Source of the DNA: Symsagittifera roscoffensis
Taxonomy: Eukaryota; Xenacoelomorpha; Acoela; Convolutidae
NCBI RefSeq assembly: GCF_963678635.1
Contig: NC_087066.1
Location: 64,486,282 to 64,550,281 of the forward strand
Direction: 5' to 3'
DNA: 64,000 nucleotides
Shown here: in pieces, positions 1-10,993 of the stretch
Position numbering within the stretch: the first letter of the stretch is position 1
How the letters are laid out: each line of letters opens with the position of its first letter
Notes under the pieces: generated by a model
Told to the model about the DNA's origin: nothing
What the model saw: only the letters and a program-made list of their open reading frames with translations
The model's database searches: none
Program-made: the position numbers and the translations under genes

Positions 1-109
1 AAGACTCAAATAGAGCGTAGTTTTGTTAAAATACATCACTTCAAGTACAATTTCTGGTCCAAAACTTTTTATTTTCTTTTTTTCTAGCCGGAATTACAGT
101 CTTGGCTGG

Positions 110-391
110 GACACCCTTTTTGGCAGGCGGACCTTAAGCGCGCCGAAAAAACGCAAGTTTTTGGTCAAAAACTTCCAAAAAGTGTCTAAAACGCCTCTTT
201 CAGCCTGTTTTTTTTCAAAATTTTGCATGCGGGGCAGAAAACTTGGCTTGCCAAAACAAGCCCTGTTATGTGCTTTAGAAGACGACCTGTTTCGGAAAAT
301 CAAATTGGTCGCCACCTAAAAAAGGTTGAATTTTTTCAAAGCGTTTTTGAAAATTCGCTCTCCCCTCGAGAAAATTCTAGATCCAATCCTG
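110..391 (-). mobile_element. Degraded hAT-like MITE, reverse copy
   Basis: This is an inverted, truncated relative of the element at 29340-29704. It shares the blocks around the phrases gcgccgaaaaaacgcaa, tttttggtcaaaaactt and the right end ctagatccaatcctg. That right end differs in a few bases from the family terminus ctagatccgcccctg. The left terminus is not recognisable, so the start is approximate. Two overlapping open frames inside it are chance frames and not genes. Confidence 0.6.
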
Positions 392-465
392 ATAAAAATA
401 GCACAAAATTACCACTTGATAGCTTCAAATTATAGTCAAAATTGAATAGTTTATATTTATTGCTC

Positions 466-1010
466 CGACCAATTGAAAAATGGGGAGAAACTTTGTATTC
501 AGTTGTTTTATTTTCTTTTTCTTAAATGATTTTTGTTTTCCACCCAAAATCTGGTACAACAAAAAATCACCAGATCGAGCCGACTGATACAACATTTTAA
601 AGCCTTTTCATACTTGATTTGAACGGCATCAAAAATTCTTCGTTAATTTTCTCGGTATCGGGAAAAAACAGGTTTTCACTTTTCTATTTTTAGTTCAATT
701 TCGAGCAGGTAAAATAAGCGAACAATTTTTTTGGATCAGGATAGGCCATGAAATAAAAAACTTCAACCATTCAAAAGTATCTCCAAAAAAAATTAAAAAT
801 AAAAGAAAATAGGAAAAAAATAAAATTTAATGTTGACTGAACTTTTGTGATTGTCGAAAATGCCTAAGGTTCAGGTTTTATCTCACCACGCACAAAAAAC
901 TACACTGGTTTAAAAGGAAAGAATTTACTTAAGCCTTTTTTTTTGTAAGAATATGTTCGGGATTTCTATCATTCTATGCTACAGCAACCGGCTATACTTG
1001 TTTCGAAACT
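466..1010 (+). mobile_element. Family B interspersed repeat, copy 1
   Basis: It starts at ttgctccgaccaattgaa and ends in a decayed hairpin followed by caaccggctatacttg. It contains the family B internal landmarks: a caggtacca-like block near 550, a tcgtgattcgaa-like block near 610, tcaatttcgagc near 690 and atgcctaaggt near 860. The fully intact hairpin is better seen at 60145. No coding potential was seen. Confidence 0.6.
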
Positions 1011-1214
1011 GCATTAGCCTAAAATTGGGTACAATTGTCGACATAAAATTACTATTCCATTTAGAAACTTTTGGTACGAGTGGTCGTTTATCCCAATTGG
1101 TCGTTCAACACACCAAAAAAAAACATTTAAAAAAAAAAAATCTAGTTGCCGATGACAAAAACTTGGTCTCTCAATTGATTTCTTTTTTAAATAGAAAATT
1201 TAACCTAACTTTTG

Positions 1215-1431
1215 TGATAAAATGTTACTTTGTTGTAGCTAATTCTAAGTTGTAACTAATAAAAACAATAAAGGAATTAAAGTGAATTAGTCTAAAGTTA
1301 AAACATTAAAATAGTGACAGATCATTCTCTCCGCCGGAGAGAATGGCAAGTGAAGGTCATACGTGAGTGACCTGTTACATAATTAAGAAAAGTAAAATTA
1401 GCAATAGATGCAAGATAAAATACGAATCACA
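1215..1431 (-). repeat. 3' LTR of the retrotransposon
   Basis: This 217-bp copy is about 96% identical to 4473-4689. Read on the minus strand it begins TGTGATTCG and ends TTATCA, the canonical TG...CA ends. Both copies contain the 16-bp palindrome ctctccgccggagag near the middle. Confidence 0.88.
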
Positions 1432-1928
1432 ACATTCCTGTAAGCAGGAAAATTTTTAATTAGCGCCAAATAGGTAAATACAAATTAACTGAGTCTTTTC
1501 CCCCCTTTTTGGGGAATAGAGAAAAAAATTTATTGCACAAGAGTGAAAACGACTAAATGACTAAACTACGTACTAACAAATGGCACTAGGTAATGCGTAA
1601 GTAATTAACGATGGGATTATCCGGTATCCGACGGATATGACTTTAGAAAGCAAATATGTAGCCGCACGTCTAAGAAACAATTATCACCATGAGTTACCTG
1701 GTGATGGGGTTTGACGCCCCTAAAGATTAAAAATAACTGCAATCTGAAGGATCTTGAGGAGACAATTGAGGAAAAGGAAAATTACTGTTTAACAAATCCG
1801 AATGATTAGTATGTTTAAGGTAAGGTTGCGCAATCTGAGTATACAGACTTTAAGAATAGGACATAGTGAGATTTAGCAACAAGAAGTGAGAATGGAAGGT
1901 ACTTATCATAGAAAACGGCACTAAGTTA

Positions 1929-2693
1929 TCATTTACAATTTCTGTAATCGTTCAAAAAGTTTTCAAGTTCGGTATTGAAAAGTTCACTATCGAGTTCTGA
2001 GTGCTCGTCAAAATTTTCAACTACCATTTTCAACGGTTCGTCGGTGGAAGAGGTAGACATTTGATCGGGAGATGGAGAATCCGAATCAATAATCACTAAT
2101 TCCGCCGGAGTTGTAGTATCGATAGGTTCATGATTGATGTTGTCTTCGATTTCTAGTACAATTGGGTTATCTGCAGAGCCAGAGGTTTCTTGAGGAAGAT
2201 CTACAACATCTATGAAGTACTTTTGAACGTACAATTTTGGTGGTTCAACATTCTTACTAGAGCGTCGAATGGTAGGAGGGTCCTTACCAAGTTTGTTGGA
2301 AGAATCGAGAGTTGTAGAGGAATCTTCTGCAGAGTCGACTATTTCGTAGACCGGGAAGTCTGTTATTGGGTACTTTTCCGCTGGATTAGGCATGACTTGC
2401 AGCTCCTGTAGTTTGCTATTTCCAAATTCCTCTGCCTGAGGTGTAGCACTCTAGTCGCGAGAAGTAGAGCTTTGGCTTGCAGGGATAATGCTTATTGGGC
2501 ATTCAGTAGTTTGGTCCCCAAATTGGTCTCCGTCTTTGTCACTGATGTCCTCTAAAACCTCAGATTTGATCTTATTATTGAGTAAATTAGAGTTAAAGCC
2601 GATTCCATTTGGATTATGATATCTGCATGAGTCCGAAATAAAACGCTCTCTGGCCACATCTCTACAAGGGAAACCGCCTGCTATCCATTCTCA
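1929..2693 (-). pseudogene. C-terminal pol tail of the retrotransposon
   Basis: Two open stretches (2451-2657 and 1929-2393) lie in one frame and are separated by a single in-frame TAG. The product is acidic and Ser/Thr/Pro-rich and ends in DYRNCK. Its position just upstream of the 3' LTR fits the variable tail after integrase in Ty3/Gypsy pol; that assignment is inferred from order and composition, not from catalytic motifs. Confidence 0.6.
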
Positions 2694-2733
2694 ATCACTA
2701 GTATCGGATATTTCCGAAGGAATTAGCATAGAT

Positions 2734-3245
2734 TCATCCGAAGCGAGATAACCTGGAGGAGTTGTCGACTTCTTCGACTGGCGAGTTTGTCTCCGGAGTG
2801 GTTTGGATGATGGCCCTGACACTCGTGTCCTCGTCAAGTTGTCTGATGATGCCAATTAGACCTGCTTGCAAGTTTTTGGATGCGGCTTTCTCGATTTGGG
2901 TTTTCGTCTCGAACACTCCAGCGTCTGACACTGCTTGTGAGTCTGGAAATGCGGGAAGAACTTCTGAGAGATTTCAATCCCCACTTTCGGCAGGTTGTCA
3001 TTTCCTAGGATATTTCTCTCATGTCCTTCAGTCAAGAAGAAATGACAGTCATTGTGTGACCAACCGTTTGAGAAGATCGGAAGTATCACCATTCCAGAAA
3101 AAATTATCGCGTTGTCCGTGAATCCACAATATTGGTCCTTGGTTGCTTTGTCCACCGGATAGATTTTCAAGTAAGGGTCTTGAAGTTTCAATTCGTGTAA
3201 AACGTTTTTCTTGAGGAAACTGACTGGGCTAGCTGAATCCACTTG
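2734..3245 (-). pseudogene. Retrotransposon aspartic protease and spacer, disrupted
   Basis: The protease region reads VDSASPVSFL near 3240, followed by VDKATKDQYCGFTDNAIIFS and a segment containing GNDNLPKVGIEIS. The usual retropepsin active site is Asp-Thr/Ser-Gly; here the triad reads Asp-Ser-Ala, a missing glycine that probably reflects decay. After a frame change near 2930 a Lys/Glu-rich spacer continues to about 2734, where the reverse transcriptase would be expected but is absent. Confidence 0.75.
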
Positions 3246-3479
3246 AATATTTAAGATTACTTGATTTTCTTTTCCGAGGCCGATATTTAATAGTTTCTTC
3301 AGTTCTTTTCCGTCATCGTCGAAGATTGTAGTTACGTTTAATACAGAATAACCGTCGTTCTCGCTTTGTCCAGATTCCGACCATGCGTTTATGACTCCAC
3401 AACATTCTCTATCTACATGGTCTGTATTTACATCTGGAATATCCGACGGATTAAAATCTGTATTATCTACAATTTGGTT

Positions 3480-4001
3480 ATTTACAATGTTTACATTTCT
3501 ACGACGGGATCTACAAAGTCTAGTGAAGTGACCTTTATATTTACATGAAGTACAGGTAGTGTCCTTTGCTGGGCGGGCAATCTGCTAGATGACCTTTTGA
3601 GAAGGTTCCGCCGCACTTCATACAGGTGTTGTTTTTTCTATATTGAGAGTTGACTCTCTTTTTACGTTGAAGTGGCTGTGTGGTTTATGTACGGATGATC
3701 CGTTGGATTTAAAATTGTTTGTCAGTTTTAGCTGGTTCAAAATTCCCTTTTCGTCAATGAGTGCTACATTTAGTGCTTCTCTTGGGGGGAGAGTTTCTGT
3801 TAAAAGCTTCCTTTGGGTATCGTAGTTTTTCATGTTGTCTATGAAAATGTCTCTAATCCACTCTTCTTCTCCTGCGGCTATGTCGCACTTTTTGGCCATT
3901 TGTGCTAAAGCACCCCAGAATTGTTCGAGGGATTCTCTTTCTCGTTGTTTTCGGTTTAACAATTTGTGTCGCTCGAATGTCACGTTTCTCTTTCTTACCA
4001 A
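3480..4001 (-). pseudogene. Retrotransposon gag C-terminal half and zinc knuckles
   Basis: The frame 3618-4001 carries a capsid-like segment (RKQRERESLEQFWGAL, then KCDIAAGEEEWIRDIF). Just downstream are two cysteine motifs: CMKCGGTFSKGHLADC near 3610, and CTSCKYKGHFTRLC near 3545, which is a standard CX2CX4HX4C nucleocapsid knuckle. A one-base frame change separates the two. These are nucleic-acid-binding motifs of retroelement Gag. Confidence 0.82.
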
Positions 4002-4098
4002 GGCGGTTGCTAGGAAGTCCCAAAATTCTTTAAAAGAAATTTATAAAAATTTTAACCTCTGTGAATTTCTGCCCAAAAATTCTTTTTCCCTCGTTTCC

Positions 4099-4473
4099 TC
4101 AGGCCAGGTACAAGACTGATCGTAATTTTTTATCTGCTTCCTCTAACCGCATTCCATTGAATTTCTTGGTTTCGGATTTGATGGAAGCTGATTCCTCTTC
4201 GTCGTAGCGTCTTTGCTCTTGAACGTTTCGGTCCAATCTCGACTTTCTTTGGTTGTCCGTTTCACCGTCTAATGGATTTTCCAAATTAGGGGGTTGAGAA
4301 TGATGTCTCTCTGAAGGATTTAGTAAATTTTTGATGTCTATATTTTCTTTAGCGATTATTGCTAAATGAAACAGATCGCTCCAATCTTTCCAGGGGATTG
4401 GGGGATCCACAGTATGGTTTTGCCAAAATGGAGGTATGCCTCTCACGTTAGATTCGTTATTTGACTGCGCCAT
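4099..4473 (-). pseudogene. Retrotransposon gag N-terminal part
   Basis: A 124-residue open frame starts MAQSNNESNVRG and includes IPWKDWSDLFHLAI, typical of the N-terminal part of Gag in invertebrate Ty3/Gypsy elements. It ends at an in-frame stop, and the homologous reading continues after a damaged stretch at 4000-4098 into the frame at 3618-4001. The A of the ATG is the last base of the 5' LTR. Confidence 0.78.
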
Positions 4474-4689
4474 GATAAAATGTTACTTTGCTGTAGCTAA
4501 TTCTAAGTTAAAACTAATAAAAAGAATAAAGGAATTAAAATGAATTAGTCTAAAGTTAAAACATTAAAATAGTGACAGATCATTCTCTCCGCCGGAGAGA
4601 ATGGCAAGTGAAGGTCATATGTGAGTGACCTGTTATCTAATTAAGAAAAGTAAAATTTGCAATAGATGCAAGATAAAATACGAATCACA
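4473..4689 (-). repeat. 5' LTR of the retrotransposon
   Basis: This is the partner of 1215-1431. On the minus strand its final CA is followed directly by TGGCGCAGTC, where a tRNA primer-binding site would lie; I cannot name the tRNA. The gag start codon straddles this junction. Confidence 0.88.
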
Positions 4690-5504
4690 ATTTCTTCTTA
4701 TAAATCACAAAATGTTATCTATTTCTTCTCTTACACTAGAAATAAACAGTTTCTAGATAAACCTAAACTAAATAATTTTTTACTATATTTCAAAGCTACC
4801 AGTTGGTAACTTTGCCTCTTTTTGTCTTATCTCTAAACTTTCAACTCGGAAACTGTCAAGAAATCGGCCACTCTTTAACAAATAAGCATACTTTTTTTGT
4901 TATCAAACAAAAAAATCTAGTTTATCATCAAAAATTGATTCACGCGTATTATACTACTCGTTCTAATTGAGAGCTCTGTGGAGCAAAGCAAAACAAGCGA
5001 TCGCCACCTGCCAGTGCTTTTTTTCGAACACTCGGAAGAGCTCGCAAAAATTCAGAAAAGCATCAATTTGATAAGCTTAAAAGATTTGCCTTAATTCCTC
5101 CGAGCTGTCTACTTTAGCGGACTGTTTTTTTCTTTAAATTTGTAAATTGTTGCGAAAAAAACGACAATTTTTTGTCAACTGTTCAAAGAAATATGGCAAA
5201 AACGTGAAAAATCGTATTCACAAAATTCCTTTTGGTGCTCTGCTAATTTTTTTAAATTTAGCTTTAATAACAGGTATTTGTAACTAGAATGATACTTTTT
5301 CTATGATGTTGATGGCGCATCAAACAATGCTGAGGTGTTCTCGTTTGAAGTGTGGTAATAATTACCAAACACAAAATCGTTCAAATAAAAGCTAAGAAAA
5401 AACTTTTGGGCAAAAAGCTAACTTCGCTATCGAAAAAGAATAGTTTTCCATGTTTTAGAGTGGTACTTTTTAAGTTGCATAAATATTACTTGGCTGAGTT
5501 TCAG
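4690..5504. other. Non-coding stretch, no gene seen
   Basis: AT-rich sequence between the LTR element and the first visible exon of the plus-strand gene. It is probably intron of that gene, since the exon at 5505 begins with an acceptor. I see no repeat copy or exon in it. Confidence 0.5.
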
Positions 5505-5727
5505 GGAAAAAGCAGTTTCTACGACCCAGATGATGATGCTGATGTGTTGCACCTGTGCAAGACTGATTTCTTCGCAAGCAGGCAGATGGTCCGTCTCTCA
5601 GACGCTCAAACCTTTTGCGCAATGTACTCGGGTGAACTGTTTCCAAAACAGGACATCAGCCAAGAAAGAATGGCAACATTGCGGGCAATGGAATGTGATT
5701 GGTCACTTTTCAAGGACGCTGATGAAG
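5505..5727 (+). CDS. Penultimate exon of an unrecognised plus-strand gene
   Basis: The exon is preceded by gagtttcag and followed by the donor GGTAAAGTA. It enters in phase 0, leaves in phase 1 and encodes 74 residues, starting GKSSFYDPDDDADVLHLCKT and containing RLSDAQTFCAMYSGELFPKQ and MECDWSLFKDADE. Composition (mixed third positions, Cys/Trp/Asp-rich) is clearly different from the flanking AT-rich DNA. The earlier exons must lie upstream, probably left of the window. The open frame extends 5' to 5352, but that part is Lys-rich intron read-through. I do not recognise the family and assign no function. Confidence 0.65.
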
Positions 5728-6239
5728 GTAAAGTAAATACTTACTTGAAATCTACAGCTGTTGTTTAAGTTCTACGAAGAAAACACTCAAATCCGAGATT
5801 TTTTGGCACTTAACTGCATGTGAGTCAATGCGATGTTTTAACGACACATTAAGGCGCAAACATCGTTTGGTCGGTTTTTCACACAACACATGCATGTATG
5901 TACAACAAAGTTAAATTTGTATGAGTTGAAAGAGTTTTTGTTGTTTCTCTCTCAAAATTAAAATAAATTGGCGACAAAGGTGTCTTTGGAAATTTTTTTG
6001 GGTTGGTTTACCAGATATGGTTGTCGTGAGTTAGTGCTCTTTAATCATCAAAAATGAAATTCAGGATGGAAGCGGTCGAATTACTACCGGCTGAGGAGTT
6101 AGAGCAAAAACCGGCAACGAGATTTTTTGCTTTTCGTCCAATCAAATAAGACCTTGTGATCACTTTTTTAACAAAACAAGATTCAATTCTTTCAAAAGTG
6201 ATTGACGATTCTCATTAAAAACTGCGCACACAGACAGTT

Positions 6240-8010
6240 TTCTCAAATAAACAACAATAACAAAACATTATTTATCTATAACTTTTTAAATTTAAGACTT
6301 TGAGAAGTTCAAATAACTTAAATATTTAAGTTCAAAAACAATCCTTAATTGATTTATCGCGTTCTTATTCATTCCAAACCCTTATTTGTGGAGACTTTCG
6401 GGGAAAAACAATAAAAAATAGCAATGAAAACTTTAGCTATTTAATTACCAAACTGGATATAATACTACTAAAAAAATGCAGGAAGGAAAAAGGAAAAGGC
6501 AAAACGAAGCAGTTTTCTCTATTTTTGAGCAATGTCTAACATTTTTTGGAAGTTTGAAAATTTGATTAACTTGAATATTTAAGATAAAATAAAAACCTTT
6601 TATCTTTTATTGCGTTCTCATTGGTTCTAAATCTTTATTTGAGACTTGTGGAAATAAGCAGTAAAAAATAGCATTAAAATTTTGTTTTTTAAATAACCAA
6701 ACTTGGTAAACACTACTAGAAAGAAAGCAGGATGAGAAAAAGACAGTGCGAAACGAAGCAATTTTCTCTATTTTTGTGCAATACCCAAAATTAAAAATTT
6801 GTGAAATTCGAACACCTCAAGTATTTATTTTCGAAAATGATCCTCAATTGTTTCATCGCGTTCTCCGTAATTCTAAACACTTTTGAGATTTTTGGGAAAA
6901 TAACAAACAAAACTAGCTATGAAAAGTTTACTTATTTATTTACCAAAATTGGATTAAAATTACTAGAAAAACGAGAAACAAGTACAGAGCTAAACGAAGC
7001 AGTTTGTCCTATTTAAGTACAGAGCTAAACGAAGCAGTTTGTCCTATTTTTGCGCAAAACCTAAATTTAAATTTTTGAGAAGTTTGAATAACTTTAATAT
7101 TTACGTCAAACAAACCTTCAACTGTTATATCGCGCCTCAATAACTGTAAAACCTTAATTAAAACCTTGGGAAATGAACAAAAGAAAATAGCAATAAAAAC
7201 TTTACTTATTTAGTTACCAAATTGGATTAATACTACTAGAAAATTGCAAGATGGTAAAAGGAAAAGGCAAAGTGAAGCAGTTTTTGCTTTTTTTCAGCAA
7301 TAACTATATTTAAATTTTTTGGAAATTTTATCGCGTTCTCATTATTTCTAAGTCCTTATTTGAAAATTTTGAGAAGAAAAAAAGAAAAAGAAAGCGCTAA
7401 GAATTTTACTATTTTGATGACCAATTTCGAATAATACTACTAGAAAAATTCAGGATGGAAAAGGGAAAAAAACGAAAAAGAATTTTTCTGCAATACCTAA
7501 ATTTATAATTTTGGGGAGTTTGAATTACGCAAAAATGTTAAAGCAAAGATAATCCCCAAATGTTTTTTTGCGTTCTCATTATTTCCATCTTCTTTTTGAG
7601 ACTTTTGAGAAATAACATATAAGAAATAGCCAAGAAATAGCCATGAATGTTCTACTTATTTATTTACCCAACAAGATTGAAACTACTAGAAAAACAAAGG
7701 ATGAAACAGGTACAGAGCTAATGAAAACAGGTTTTTCTGTTTTTTGCGCACTAACTAATTTTAAAATTTTGGGATGTTCAATAAACTTGAATATTTATTT
7801 TCAAAAATAATCCACAATAGTTTCATCACGTTCTTGGTATTTCTGAACCCCTTTTTGAAACTTTTGGGAAATGAACAATAAAAAAAACAATGACCTTTTT
7901 ATTTAACTAATTACCATACTGGAATAAAATAATTAGAAAAATGAAGAATGAAAAAGGAACAGGGCAAAACCAAGCAATTTTCCTTTTTTTGTGCAATACC
8001 TAAGTTTTAC
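6240..8010 (+). repeat. Degenerate tandem array, about 245-bp unit
   Basis: About seven divergent units are in the same orientation. An anchor resembling tatcgcgttctcat recurs near 6359, 6612, 6857, 7131, 7332, 7570 and 7828 (spacings 253, 245, 274, 201, 238, 258). Each unit also has a block like accaaactggat...actactagaaaa and then gcaaaacgaagcagttttctctattttt. A 35-bp segment at 6980-7049 is duplicated exactly in tandem. An intronic satellite; no coding function. Confidence 0.85.
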
Positions 8011-8281
8011 AAAAACGAGAGAAAATACGCTCTGAACTAGTGTTTAGTTTGTTTTTCTGCAATTTCCAAACGCGGTTCTAATATTTCAGATTTGGAGTTT
8101 CATGATTTAGATTTAGACTTTTGCTTTTGATTTGGATTTAAACTCAAGAACTGATTTAGAATTAGCCTGCTTTCCCAAAATTGAGCTCTTGTTCCATTTT
8201 TAAGAAGAATAAGAATAGCACAAACATATTTTATAGTTTTTTTTTAGTCAACATGCGAAAACTATTTCGAAACAAGGATAG

Positions 8282-8320
8282 CACGTTACTGTGCAAAAAG
8301 CACAGAATGTTCCGACCATA
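8282..8320 (-). repeat. Family B right-end hairpin, reverse
   Basis: The hairpin gtgcaaaaagcac is followed by agaatgttccgacca, the reverse of the family B right end (tggtcggaacattctgtgct...). Only this end is recognisable here. Confidence 0.5.
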
Positions 8321-10445
8321 GTCTCAAGATTCTCAAAACGGCGTTAATAAAACTCCAAAAACTAATTTCACTCCAGTGAAAGTAAAGTGAAGCATTAAAA
8401 AGCTATTGTAAACTGCGTAACTTAATCATAAATAAGCATGCTTACTCGTTTAACCACCCGATTTTTAAACAAAAAAATTGAAACCGGTTTTTCTGAACAC
8501 TGGAAAAAATTCAAAAATTTTGTTGGAATCACGACTGAAAGAGCTTTAAAATGAAATAGCTTTCGACCCAATACGATGATTATGTGGTAACTGATTTTGC
8601 GTTGTGATCCCATGTAGAAGTATAACGATTGTGATCCCAAATTGTGATCCCATGTAGAAGTATAACAATATTTTGAGTTTGCGTGTAGCAAGGTAAATGA
8701 AACCGACTGAATTCCATTTATTCGCACCAAACACCAGAGCTTATTACGTACAAGTTAAGAATGGTTTGAACTGAGCCAAGCCTGGATCTGATTAAATTTT
8801 CCACGTTTTGGTCTTCATCAGCGAGGGTAACTTGCCACAAACCAGCAATACCAAATCTCACACCAAAATGAAAACAAAAATGAGCGGGTTAAAATGTCAA
8901 TTAGAAAATAATAAATCTACAAGTTTGTTGCAATCTAATTAAAATAATCAATTTTGATTTTCGTTTAAAAAAACCCGCATATTGAAGAGTTTGATTGCCA
9001 AAGAGGAAGATCCTGCTAAGTTCCAAGGATATCAAAAAACATGAAAAAACGCTTCTGGTACTTTTTCCGAGAATTTTGTTCCCGCTTTGGATTAAGCCTA
9101 TTTCTGACAGTGTGCTATAGATAAGACAACTTCCATCCCGTAGACTATTTGATGCACTTGCTGTTGGAAAAAGATTTTGTCTCAAAATGAACCGTTCTAG
9201 TCTACATTTTTCATAATCAGAAGGATAGGATAGGATTCGCTCTGTTTTTCTCAAGAAATGCAGCATTGGTGTTCATTGTTACTATAACTTGTCTCACTGT
9301 TGACGATTTGGTTTCGCCGATGGCTTGGTATTGGTTCATATCATGGTAAAAGGAATCAAGTTTCGTTCCACTGGATATTTCATACGGGTTATCAGATTCA
9401 TACAGCTATGTTCCAACGTTTGGCGCATCGAAGAGAATGGAATCAATTTAGATAAATTGTGATATCTACCAGTCTCGTCAGCTATGGCATTAAAACCTAG
9501 GAGAACATGTACTTGTGGATTAGGGAAAAAAAATATTCTCATTTGCAGTCAAAAAAATGATTATACTATTTGTGATATCTTGTGGGGTCGTCTGAAAGTA
9601 CATTTTGTCTTTGAGTTTCATTCTAGGTTTACTGGTGAATTTTTAAAACCTAATTTTTTTCTCTTGCTTTGAGAAAATTCTTCGATAAAGTAATGTGTCG
9701 GTAAATTGTAATCCGATTGTCTACATTAGTTCTACTGGCCATTATTTCGGCTGCTCTTCAATTTAAAATTCCTTGATCAGTAGCATTGTTTCGACCATTT
9801 GGGAAATGAGAGGAATTTTTTAATCGTGCTTAAAATAATTTTTTTTCTTTTTATGTTGAGTTTTGTTTCTAGCTTGCACAAATGAACTTTACAATATCAT
9901 TACCAATAAAAATTTACATGGGATATCACTTTCGGATTATAAAGAAAAAACACTAAATGAGATCACTGTAGGGATCATGCCATTTCATATAACTAAATAT
10001 TTCTGCGATGATGAATCTCCCAATTCTCGAGAAATTTACTGATTTTACTAATTAGATTCCGAAGAAAATCTCTTGCAAAAAATCTTCAAGTTTGCGCAAA
10101 GACAAAAGCCGAAAAAATTTTCAAGTTTGCGCAAAGAAAACAGCCACAGTTTTTTTTCCTAAAGCTTGATGAGTTCTAAACATAATTTGATGCTATAATC
10201 TTTACAAAATTGGCGTCGAAAGTTTTCAAACTTTTAATAATGAAAACTTGAAACTAGAAATTGTTTAAATACCCCTCCGCCTCAATGGTACTTCACTAAA
10301 AATTTCTGCCGCAAAAATGTGAATATTGCAACAACTAAGCATCATACAAAAATTTATAAAAACTCCTTTTTTAGATATCAAGTTTAAAAAAGTTTGATAT
10401 TCTTTTTTGTGCTACCTGAACTGAAACTTTCTCTTTTGTTTTAAG

Positions 10446-10552
10446 GTTCTGCAGGTCTGGCTTTTCACATGACTGATGAAACTCAGGATGGACAATCGCA
10501 ACTTCTGCTGGACAATTTATGGGAAGAAACTGAAGACTTAGAGACTAGTTAG
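10446..10552 (+). CDS. Terminal exon of the unrecognised plus-strand gene
   Basis: The acceptor ttgttttaag is followed by GTTCTGCAGG; phase 1 entry joins the 5727 donor without a break. It encodes 35 residues including GLAFHMTDETQDGQSQLLLD and an acidic C-terminus EETEDLETS before TAG. The polyadenylation signal AATAAA lies 37 bases after the stop. The acidic tail follows the acidic context of the previous exon. No domain is recognised. Confidence 0.65.
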
Positions 10553-10588
10553 AACATTTTTGTTAAAAAAAAACAATTTTTCAGTTCC

Positions 10589-10594
10589 AATAAA
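10589..10594 (+). terminator. Polyadenylation signal AATAAA
   Basis: A canonical hexamer 37 bases downstream of the TAG at 10550-10552, followed by the T/GT-rich stretch aggtttgtctaatatggttttc. It supports 10446-10552 as a genuine last exon. Confidence 0.6.
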
Positions 10595-10865
10595 TGTAAC
10601 CTAACAAACAGAAAAGGTTTGTCTAATATGGTTTTCGAGAGACATTAAATTTTCAAAGAAAATTTGAATCAGCGGTAGAAATTTTTTTAAAAATTTTTTC
10701 AAGTTTATCTTTTTTGTTCTGTTATCACTGGTATGGTTATTAAGTTCTAAGTGTTCTGACGTTCTCACGATAACATGTACCCAAAAAGGGGATCAAAATA
10801 TGATTTGTTAATTGCTTTGTTGCCGGATAGTGTTTTTGAACTGAATCATTGTGTTTTGATTTCAG

Positions 10866-10993
10866 TTGGTAATCAGTTTCGTCACGCCCTCTGTCAGGTT
10901 TCACAAATTCAGACAAGCTCCAATCAAGTATGGATTTTTGATGGAAATTACGAAGACGACGACTCATCACAATTGGAGAATTATCACAACTAG
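10866..10993 (+). CDS. Possible alternative last exon of the plus-strand gene
   Basis: The acceptor gttttgatttcag is followed by an open stretch in phase 1, the same phase as the 10446 exon, so the 5727 donor could join either. It would encode 42 residues ending in the acidic run DGNYEDDDSSQLENYHN, then TAG. Base composition is more codon-like than the surroundings. It could instead be a chance frame or a remnant of another exon; no homology is recognised. Confidence 0.3.

Larger units (their letters stand above)
1215..4689 (-). mobile_element. Internally deleted LTR retrotransposon (Ty3/Gypsy-like)
   Basis: A 3,475-bp element is bounded by two 217-bp direct repeats. On the minus strand the order is 5' LTR (4473-4689), gag, zinc knuckles, aspartic protease, a spacer, a C-terminal pol tail and the 3' LTR (1215-1431). 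Reverse transcriptase, RNase H and the integrase core are missing, so the copy cannot move by itself. Gag and pol are broken by stops and frameshifts. The LTRs differ at about 9 of 217 positions, so the insertion is not very recent. No clear target-site duplication is visible (flanks acttttg and atttctt). Confidence 0.88.
5728..10445 (+). other. Intron of the unrecognised plus-strand gene
   Basis: It runs from GTAAAG to TTTTAAG and joins phase 1 to phase 1. It contains the satellite at 6240-8010, a family B hairpin end at 8282-8320, a short duplication at 8602-8666 and a 27-bp duplication around 10085-10135 (ttcaagtttgcgcaaag). The region 8700-9550 is less AT-rich and has open frames on the minus strand, but none matches a family I know. 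Confidence 0.55.

Noticed and set aside
23-435. Two overlapping plus-strand open frames at the left edge
   Set aside because: They lie within a decayed MITE related to 29340-29704 and have no conserved protein.
8901-9542. Minus-strand frames with short motif-like segments (ADETGRYHNLSKLIPF)
   Set aside because: No recognisable family and no splice structure; possibly a very old transposon.
10775-10865. 5' part of the plus-strand frame that starts at 10775
   Set aside because: If the exon at 10866 is real it starts at the AG acceptor; the frame upstream is intron-like.
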